NCBI GenBank assembly: GCA_039881045.1
Contig: JAYWVB010000034.1
Location: forward strand, 62,001 to 126,000
Reading direction: 5' to 3'
Source of the DNA: Chaetomium olivaceum
Taxonomy: Eukaryota > Ascomycota > Sordariomycetes > Sordariales > Chaetomiaceae
DNA: 64,000 bases
Shown here: positions 56,701 through 64,000 of the stretch, piece after piece
Layout: each line of letters begins with the position of its first letter
How positions within the stretch are numbered: the first letter of the stretch is position 1
The notes under the pieces: generated by a model
The model's input: the letters and a program-made list of their open reading frames with translations, nothing else
Told to the model about the DNA's origin: nothing
Databases searched by the model: none
Position numbers and translations under genes: made by a program

Positions 56701-58120
56701 CACTCTTCGGGGTCTGTGTTTCTTGAGAATTCGGGAAGGTCTCCGTCTTTGTCACTGCCCTCATCCGTGCCGCTGCTTTCTCGAGATAGGCGTCTCCGAA
56801 CAAGGTGGATGATCCGCCTATTCGAACGGGCGTCAGTCCCACGCTTGCTCGATTTTCACGACAACTTTGAGTATTACTTACATCCGATATCGATGTACAA
56901 TGTACTTGAGCTTTTGCTCAATATTCCCTGAGGCCTGGTAGCCGATCCGACCAGCAAAGGCCTCAAGGATGTCCGGGAGGCTATCCTCAATGCGCTCCAA
57001 CTCCTCGCGGCAGAAATCCGGCGGCAGTGCATTGGCGAGTTCGTCTGCAAAGACGACAACATAATCATCGATCCTCGGGTCTTGCAAGCTTTTCGTGTCG
57101 GAGTAGACTGTCTGTGTGTCTTTATCATCCTCGTGTACGGCTTCAGCACGTTCACGAGGCGCTATCCAGAGCTGCATGCGATCGTCCTGGTCCCATGAGT
57201 TCCGTATCCCGAGTCGGTGTAGTGTCCGAGGTTGTTCCCATCCCGTGTGGACGTGCAAAAACCACGCCGCCTTCTCCATCAGTCTCGGAGAGCCCGATTC
57301 GTGGACCTGTGGCGGGCATGAAGTCAGGGCTCATACGCCGCGCCCGAGTAAACTCCAGGTGGGTCGGAACGGCGCCTGAGCCATGCAACATGTCGTCCTT
57401 TTCCTGAGTCTTGACTTGAAACTGACTTAAATCGTAATCCAAATTCGTCGCTTCACGGATGTTGTGTCTTCTCCGCAAGTGTTGTCTGAAGCTGTCTTTG
57501 CTCGGCCAATACTTTGGCTTTTCACTGCACTCGCCGAGATCACACCTGAAGCTACTAGTACTATTCCTGTGGACCGTGGCATTATGGCGATGAAGGGCAC
57601 GAACTGTTGCAAATCCGTTGGTGGCGCGGGGACACTCCGGAACATCGCATTTGAACGACCATCTTAGGTGACGGGCGTAATGCTTCTTCAGTTCCGAGTC
57701 CGTTTTGACCTGTGTTTCGCAGTAGGGACACGTCAAGCCTTTTGTCGGTTGGCTTGAAGCCGGAGGGAACCCATTACCTACACTCGGAGGTTCGTCGTCC
57801 TGTAGCAGGATCGGCGGTCCGGCCCACCGTAGCAGATTGGGAGGTGGAGCGTACGGGAATCCAAAGTCACCGGATGGTGGTACCAGATTTAAGGTCTTGA
57901 GAGTCTCGGAAAACGGTGGAGGTAACAGAGGCCAGGGACGTACGGTTGTACCTTCCTGTTGCATCATCTCCATAGGGGGGTCCCATAGGTTCCATTGTTC
58001 TTGCGGCCTCTCTCTTATGCCGTCAATTCCGAAGGGCCGGAAACATGACTCTGGGTACTTGTAACCCCCGTCTTCCACTTCTCCAGGCGTGGAAAATGTC
58101 GTCGGGTCAGGCGGATCCAT
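53703..58120 (-). CDS. C2H2 zinc-finger protein with the same core (paralogue B), possibly broken
   Basis: Paralogue of the plus-strand gene at 38.4 kb. Start ATG 58120 (MDPPDPTTFSTPGEVEDGG). The N-terminus is Pro-rich, then three C2H2-type fingers: CPYCETQVKTDSELKKHYAR, CDVPECPRATNGFATVRALH and CDLGECSEKPKYWPSKDSFR with HLRRRH, likely DNA-binding. After YIVHRYRM (the same place as the A intron) exons continue from 56,817, from about 56,052, and from about 55,334. The shared core shows GGCWRGLFKSPVIVSGFPIP, TTYLKGFSALLAATKL, VWHLVYNNDGSYISYED, YRHVVRWC, LEKVTISGGQFINAG, AWLLDGASTVLHLLRASIQ and GWVDFTRAIHAPTLFASGFG. Two problems: frame changes at 57,150-57,270, and an in-frame TGA at 56,018-56,020 unless the acceptor is moved to GAAG a few codons later. 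It may be a pseudogene or mis-assembled. Confidence 0.75.
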
Positions 58121-60584
58121 GATCCCAAGTGCCGAATTGATACGAATTTGTAAAAGGCCGTTGACGAAGCGTTTGATGATGTCGGATCCCTTTAATGTGT
58201 ATCGGGAGAAGAACTAGTACTACACCCTGGTCAAGAAGCATGAGGAAGCGAGTTCATAAACAAGACTGAGGGCTTGAGGCTCTCAGCTCACCGCTGTTCC
58301 CGCAGATTTGGTGGTGGCAGTGTATTTGACGTGAACCAATAACACACGAATCGATGGGGTGCACAGCCCTGCTGTATGCCTCCTGTACTCGGGAGGTCCC
58401 GACGTTCCAGACCAACTGACTTTGGGCAAATTTGGAGTTGGTGTTTTTCGGGGCGGAACACGCTGAATTACCTTAGGTACCTACCTACCTTAGGTATGGA
58501 TACCTGTGCTGTACAGATATCCTACCAAAGAATTGGCCCACCGCCTTGGCTCTTCTGTACAGGTACATAAATACGTGTACACACCAGGGGATATGTGGCA
58601 TATTTTTACTGTGCTTGGGCGGTTGCATATTAACAGTTGTAGCTGCTACGCAGAAGGGATCAAGTTGAAAAGCCCAGTACAAGTAGACCTTCTCATCTCC
58701 GGGAGCAGTACCGGCTCCGGATCAACGTCATCATCGGACTCAACCGCAGCTTGATTATCAAACTCAGCTGCGACCACCTCCGGCGGGGCGATGGGAGCGG
58801 CGAGGGTCAATTCTCGTTCATTTCGCTCCCCCGCGACAAAGAGACGCCGGGCGTTACGAATGGTCAGATGACGTCGCGAGTTGATGGCAGTGCTCCTGGC
58901 CGACCCTCCTCCTGGGAAGATGGCCATAGTCGGATGGTTCACAGTTCAGTTTCCTACGTCTATGGTCAGGTCTGAATCCTGAGTTAGAGGGAGCAGTCGA
59001 TGAAGATGAGCCTTGAAACCCAAATTTGCACGCTTGATCCAGGGTCAGCAAGAATTTGGACCCTAAAAGCGAATCTGGCAGAACAATTCCAGACCCAGGC
59101 ATTCATCCGCCAAGAGATGCCAACATCATAGGGGCAACGTTCCCTGCGTAGAGCGAGCCCAAAGCAAGCTGAACGGGGACCGCAGATGGACTGAATCAGG
59201 TCGGACAGCAATCCCCTCGGACCTCAAGCAGGAAGCAAGAAGCAGGGTGGAAAATGCCGACGGCATCGGTCACAGCAATACCGAGCCCCGGAAGCGTGGT
59301 GTTCAACTATCCCGCCCAGGGGTGCGCTGAAAATAACGATGGACATCCAGCGATGTGCAGGCATTGGGGCCCAGTAATTTGAGCACGGAGAGGAAGGAAA
59401 AGAATGGACTGGAGATAAAATAAAATAAAATAAAAAGAATTGAATGGTGCGGAACAGGGGAAATCATGAAACAACGTCTAGTCGGGTTGAGAGAGCGATG
59501 CACCACGGGACCACCCCGCCTTTGCCGCGCCTCGAGGTTTCTATCAAACGGCCTAAAATAAAGGATCAACACACTCTGGGGCGGGGCTCTTGGTTTTACG
59601 CAGCTCGATTGGCTTCATCATATAGCAGTCGGGGACGATCTGCCCACCTCACATGATATTCAGCTGTCTCTATGCATATGCATGACCGAACTCGTCGGCG
59701 TGCGTGCAAGCACCCGGTTTTCTACACATCACAATGTGACGACATGAAAGGTGATGGCCAACTCTGTTTGCCTGCCGATGCGATTCAACACTTCAACTTC
59801 GACCACTGCGAGAATTCTTCTCTAATTATCTTAATCGGGTTGAGTAGGTATCAGTAACATGTCTTACCTTTCTTCCCCTACGTAACACCCGACGAGATGC
59901 CGGCCGAGAAGGCCACTTCGGCTTGAAGGCAAAGACATTACAGTGGGGTAGGTAGCAGCACGACGGTGATGGCTGACAACTCTCAGGTTCGCGATTCCGT
60001 GATCGACATGACCATGATGTTTTATTGGCTTCTTGTGTGGTCGGTCGGTTTGCTCGTCTTGAGGCAGAGCTGTATGTCAAAAGAAAAAGAAAAAGAAAAA
60101 GACCTCGGCCTCTTTTGGCGCAAAGTCGCTATTGGTCCGTTGCTCCGTCATCTCCATAATCTTCAGCAGTTTCCGCGGCTAGCTGATAATTATGACATAG
60201 TATTGAAAGTTCTTGCCAATGAGGCAGTCCATGTTGGCGGCGTGCTAGCGGCAAGGCCATTGTGTTTGATTATCGGATACGTGTAAAGGCTCATCTTCCG
60301 ATAGTCATAAAAACAATGAGGTTGAAAATAAGCATAGCCCCGGACTAAGACTTGGGGCGGACGTTTCCCACATGACCATCATCTGTTTCGAACAGCATAG
60401 CATTAGCATCCCATCACACCAAGTTTTAGATACTGTCTTTGACCGGGGTCACGGGAGCGTGTTCCGGATGATAAGTTGCGGAAGCCCGGCCATTTTGGAT
60501 CTGACTGGGACTGCCGGCTAAGAATGACGGCTCGCATCGGTCTATCAGAGTCCAAATCTTCATGTATGCAGTCCAACACGGGCA
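58121..60584. other. Long intergenic region before NRPS
   Basis: About 2.5 kb upstream of two divergent genes. It includes CTTAGGTACCTACCTACCTTAGGT at 58,470-58,495 and an AAAATAAAATAAAATAAAAAG run (about 59,417-59,438). No gene is supported; small frames lack motifs. Confidence 0.45.
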
Positions 60585-63500
60585 ATGATCAACGACGCAG
60601 ATGCCTGCGTCTCGCTGGCCATGATCGCCCACCACGCCCGCGCTGAAAACAAGATGGAGACGACGAGGGACGAGGAAGGGAGCCACGAGTTACTAAAACA
60701 ACCTGTCGGACCGCAACACGCTAAAGACGTCGACAGCAACAAAAAGGATAGCGAAGACGACAACGATGCCCGTTCCTTCGACAGCAACAGCAGCGGCACC
60801 CTGCTGGGCGAGAGCCTTCACCCGGACAACCTTCTGGGGAACGAAATCAGTCCTGGTTCACGAAAGGGGTCCTGTCCGGGGAGCCCATGTTCCGTCGACA
60901 CGATTGCGATTAGCGAGGACGACCTGGCCACGATCTGGGATTGGAATGCCGTCGTGCCCAGGACCGTGCAGCGCTGCGTCCACCACATCATCAACGAGAC
61001 GGCCCGGCGACAACCCCAAGCACCTGCGATTTGCGCGTGGGACGGGGAGCTGAGCTATCACCGGCTGGACGTCATGTCGAGCGTGGTGGCAGCTCACCTC
61101 ATGGACGTGGCCGGTGTCGGGCCGGGCGTGATTGTGCCGCTCTGCTTCCAGAAGTCCATGTGGATGCCGGTAGCCATGCTGGCGGTCATGAAAGCCGGCG
61201 CGGCATCTGTCCTGCTCGACCCTTCGCACCCAGCAGACCGCCTGCGTAGCGTGGTCGACCAGGCCATCTCCCAGTCCGCTTGCAGAGTCATACTTTGCTC
61301 CTCCGAGGACAGGGCTCTGGCGATCAGTCTCCAAGAGGGAGAGGGGACGACCCCCTTGATTGTCGTCCCCCGCGCGGTCGTGGCGGGGGCCGGATACACG
61401 GAGAGGCCTGGCCGAATCTCGAGCGACGTGACGCCGGCTGATCCAGTGTACATTATCTTCACGTCGGGCAGCACGGGGACGCCTAAGGGGGCCGTCATCA
61501 CGCACGCAAACCTCGCCAGCGCCATCTCACACCAGCAGGCCGCGCTGGGCTTCAGCCCGGCCTCGCGCGTCTTTGACTTTGCGTCGTACGCCTTCGACGT
61601 GGCGTGGTCCAACGCGCTACACACGCTGGCCGCGGGCGGGTGCATGTGCATCCCGAGCGAGTCCCAGCGGCGCGACGACCTGGCCGGCGCGGTCCGCGAC
61701 CTGCAGGCCAACTACATGGAGCTCACGCCGACGGTGGCCCGCCAGCTACGCGCCGCTGACGTGCCGGCCGTGCAGACGATTGTGTTTGGGGGCGAGAGCG
61801 TGTCGTCGGCCGACGTGGCCGCCTGGGCCAGCTGCCCCGTCATTCTCAACTCGTACGGCCCGGCCGAGTGCACCATCAACAGCACGGTGCAGCCGCTGCA
61901 CAGCGAGACGTCCGGCGGCGGCGGCGGTAAGGGGATGACGCCGGCCGAGCCGGGCATCGGCAGAGGCGCGGGGGTTGTGACGTGGGTTGTCCGCGCTGAC
62001 GGCACGGCGCTCGCGGCCGTCGGCGAGACGGGCGAGCTATGGCTCGAGGGGCCCCTTGTGGGCCGGGAATATCTTGGCGAGCCGGCCAAGGCGGCGGCCG
62101 CCTTCGTCGAGGACCCGGCCTGGCTGATCCGGGGCGGGGCGGGCCGGGATACCCCGGGCCGCCGGGGCCGGCTGTACCGCACCGGCGACCTCGTCCGATA
62201 CGGTCCAGGCGGGGTGCTACACTTTGTCGGCCGCAACGACGACCAGATCAAGATTCGCGGCCAGCGCGTCGAGCTCGGCGAGGTCGAGTGCCATCTGCGC
62301 CGATGCCTGGCGTCGCAACCGGCCGCGCGACTCCCCTCGGTCGTCGCCGACATCGCCCGACCGGCACCGAGTGAAAATGGTAACAGCAGCGCTCTTGGTC
62401 CCTTGCTCGTCGCCTTTGTAGAAACCGCCGAGCCGGAGACGGCCCAGGGCGTCCTGGCGGCCGTCGAGCAGGCTCTGGCGCTCAGCCTGCCTATTCACAT
62501 GGTCCCGAGTGTCTTCCTCCCCGTGGACCAGATCCCCTTGTCTCCCACAGGCAAGACTGACCGGCGTCGTCTTCGTAGCCTCGTGGCATCCATGACACTA
62601 ACGCAGCTCCACGAAGCCAATATGGCGCGCGTCAGAGACGGCCGGCAGGACGACGCCCTCACCGGGGCCGAGAAGCAGCTGAAAGAGTTGTGGGCGGCGG
62701 TGCTGCCCGTTGCCCCGAGCGCCATCTCGGCCAGCGACAGCTTCTTCCGCGTCGGGGGGGACTCTATCCTGGCCATGCGCCTCGTCGCTGCCGCGCGCAG
62801 TCATGGGTTCGAGCTTCAGGCTGTCGACATCTTGCGCCACCCACAGCTGAGCGACATGGCTACCATGCTCCGTCTGTCCACTGGCTGTTGCGCCACACCA
62901 TATACCCCTTTTTCTCTCGTCCCCGATGCCCGAACCATTAGCTATCTTGAGAGCGCTGTCCAGAGCAGCTACTCGGAGCGGATCACGGTCAAGGATGTCT
63001 TGCCACTGACAGACTTTCAAGTCTTCTGCATCCAGTACGGCCTGGCGGCGCCTCTGGGTCGGACCCAGCACTTCTACATAGACTTGCCCCGGGTCTTCCA
63101 GGTTGAGGACGTCGTGAGCGCCTGTAACAAGCTGTGGGAGCACGTCGAGATACTGCGTGCCATCTTCCTGGAGCACAAGGACGGCGACTTCTACCAAGCC
63201 ATCCCTCAGGACCTCGCGCTCGACCTCGGCGTCCACGAGGTGAACGACCCTGCGGAGGCGGCCCGAGACTGGTTCGCAGCCGATGCCAGCCGCCGCATGC
63301 AGCTGGGCAGAAGCGACTTCCGCATGGCAATCTTCTCAGGATCCCGGGCCGCGGAGGAGAGCGAAGAGGGAGGCATGGAGCCGTGCCACCGCGTAGTAAT
63401 GCGCATCAGCCACGCGCTCTACGACGGGCTCATGTTCCAGCAGATCATCGCCTGTCTCGCTGCTTTTCTGGATAGCCACGTCGCGGCACCACGGGTGTAC

Positions 63501-64000
63501 CCCTTCTCGCAGCACCTGCAGAACATCAGAGCCCTACGTCAAGGAGATAAAAAAGCGGCTGACTACTGGCGAGAACTGCTTGAGGGATCCACGCTAAGTC
63601 GTCTATCGTTCGACCGGCAAGGACCTGCTCCGGAGACGGGACTGGACACGCCGGATCCGTTGTCCCGCCCGACAAACCGGATGGCCTCCGTCACAGTAGT
63701 CACTGCACCCCCAAAGACTGCCGGAGAGGTCTCAGCTGCAAACGCCTTCTTCGCTGCATCGGCAATGGTCGTGGCGCAGGTGACGAGTACTAGTGACGTG
63801 ACAGTGGGCATCCTCGTCTCTGGACGCTCCACGTCCTCGACCTCGTCCTTCTCGCAACTAGACATTGCAGGGCCCTGCGTCAACTTCGTGCCCCTGCGTC
63901 TCCGGGCGGAGCAGCTCGGAGACCAGCTGGCCGACGTCGCGCAGTGCGTGCACGAGCAGCGTCTCGCGGGTCTGGGCCTGGAGGCGAGCCAGCTCAGCGA
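60585..64000 (+). CDS. Non-ribosomal peptide synthetase, 5' part (A-T-C), runs off window
   Basis: Modular NRPS; the frame from ATG 60585 (MINDADACVSLAMIAHHARA) stays open to the window edge (1,138 codons), so the gene is partial at its 3' end. A Ser/Asp-rich leader (residues 1-130) has no C domain. Adenylation domain: YIIFTSGSTGTPKGAVITH (A3, about residue 288), FDFASYAFDVAW (A4), NSYGPAECTIN (A5), GELWLEGPLVGREYLG (A6), GRLYRTGDLVRY (A7), GRNDDQIKIRGQRVELGEVE (A8) and LSPTGKTDRRRL (A10, about residue 651). Thiolation domain: DSFFRVGGDSILAMR (about residue 723), the phosphopantetheine Ser. A condensation domain starts near residue 800 with VLPLTDFQVFCIQYGL; its active-site motif reads SHALYDG (about residue 943), retaining the second His but with Ser for the first. 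No introns needed so far. Product unknown. Confidence 0.92.
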   Translation, partial: MINDADACVSLAMIAHHARAENKMETTRDEEGSHELLKQPVGPQHAKDVDSNKKDSEDDNDARSFDSNSSGTLLGESLHPDNLLGNEISPGSRKGSCPGSPCSVDTIAISEDDLATIWDWNAVVPRTVQRCVHHIINETARRQPQAPAICAWDGELSYHRLDVMSSVVAAHLMDVAGVGPGVIVPLCFQKSMWMPVAMLAVMKAGAASVLLDPSHPADRLRSVVDQAISQSACRVILCSSEDRALAISLQEGEGTTPLIVVPRAVVAGAGYTERPGRISSDVTPADPVYIIFTSGSTGTPKGAVITHANLASAISHQQAALGFSPASRVFDFASYAFDVAWSNALHTLAAGGCMCIPSESQRRDDLAGAVRDLQANYMELTPTVARQLRAADVPAVQTIVFGGESVSSADVAAWASCPVILNSYGPAECTINSTVQPLHSETSGGGGGKGMTPAEPGIGRGAGVVTWVVRADGTALAAVGETGELWLEGPLVGREYLGEPAKAAAAFVEDPAWLIRGGAGRDTPGRRGRLYRTGDLVRYGPGGVLHFVGRNDDQIKIRGQRVELGEVECHLRRCLASQPAARLPSVVADIARPAPSENGNSSALGPLLVAFVETAEPETAQGVLAAVEQALALSLPIHMVPSVFLPVDQIPLSPTGKTDRRRLRSLVASMTLTQLHEANMARVRDGRQDDALTGAEKQLKELWAAVLPVAPSAISASDSFFRVGGDSILAMRLVAAARSHGFELQAVDILRHPQLSDMATMLRLSTGCCATPYTPFSLVPDARTISYLESAVQSSYSERITVKDVLPLTDFQVFCIQYGLAAPLGRTQHFYIDLPRVFQVEDVVSACNKLWEHVEILRAIFLEHKDGDFYQAIPQDLALDLGVHEVNDPAEAARDWFAADASRRMQLGRSDFRMAIFSGSRAAEESEEGGMEPCHRVVMRISHALYDGLMFQQIIACLAAFLDSHVAAPRVYPFSQHLQNIRALRQGDKKAADYWRELLEGSTLSRLSFDRQGPAPETGLDTPDPLSRPTNRMASVTVVTAPPKTAGEVSAANAFFAASAMVVAQVTSTSDVTVGILVSGRSTSSTSSFSQLDIAGPCVNFVPLRLRAEQLGDQLADVAQCVHEQRLAGLGLEASQLS

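Noticed and set aside
60858..61505. Minus frames opposite the NRPS (also 62,598-63,236)
   Set aside because: Shadows of a strongly GC-biased plus-strand NRPS with continuous domain order.
1..64000. tRNA genes, CRISPR arrays, bacterial operators or origins
   Set aside because: No B-box-like GGTTCRANNCC with matching cloverleaf seen by eye, no regularly spaced repeats, and the gene style is eukaryotic.

Overview
The window is nuclear DNA from a filamentous ascomycete, most likely a Sordariomycete (Sordariales-like). The grounds are short GT-AG introns of about 50-70 nt with CTNAC branch points, dispersed 5S rRNA genes, and fungus-specific families (HRI1, DUF4470/MYND, Clr5, Fot1/pogo transposon, chromodomain Ty3 element, fungal NRPS). 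The order is inferred, not proven.

Layout. 0.9-18 kb holds mostly ordinary single genes: an Mpv17/PMP22 membrane protein, a single-pass membrane protein, a DUF4470-MYND protein, HRI1, two 5S rRNA genes, a broken aldo-keto reductase, a glycine-rich-domain (DUF1399) protein and a membrane protein with an F-box-like segment and a Cys-rich tail. 18.6-28.6 kb holds a large multi-exon protein with an apparent permuted papain-fold (NlpC/P60-LRAT-like) domain, a class 3 lipase, an AT-rich gene-free block, a metallo-beta-lactamase-fold hydrolase and an MFS monocarboxylate-type transporter. 28,941-35,159 is a complete young chromodomain Ty3/Gypsy retrotransposon with 266-bp LTRs that look identical by eye, a 5-bp target duplication, a self-priming PBS, a candidate frameshift signal after gag, and two tandem chromodomains.

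36-64 kb is more accessory. It contains a BTB protein and two paralogous large proteins (38.4-42.3 kb on plus, 53.7-58.1 kb on minus) that share a long uncharacterised core but carry different N-terminal DNA-binding modules (Clr5 versus C2H2 fingers). Between them lie a Gfo/Idh/MocA (Gal80-like) oxidoreductase, an SMP-30/lactonase gene split by a Fot1/pogo transposon at a TA, a SAM methyltransferase, a decayed unknown gene and an ABC-transporter remnant. The window ends inside an NRPS gene (A-T-C so far) that runs off the right edge.

Many genes that otherwise look real have single-base frame breaks, and most sit in short G/C or A runs (for example 3,471, 6,576, 8,680, 21,854, 31,393 and 42,163). 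This looks more like indel error in the assembly than wholesale decay. The aldo-keto reductase and the transposon-split lactonase carry additional nonsense changes and are probably true pseudogenes. No CRISPR arrays, tRNAs, bacterial operons or ribosome-binding sites were seen, as expected for a eukaryote.
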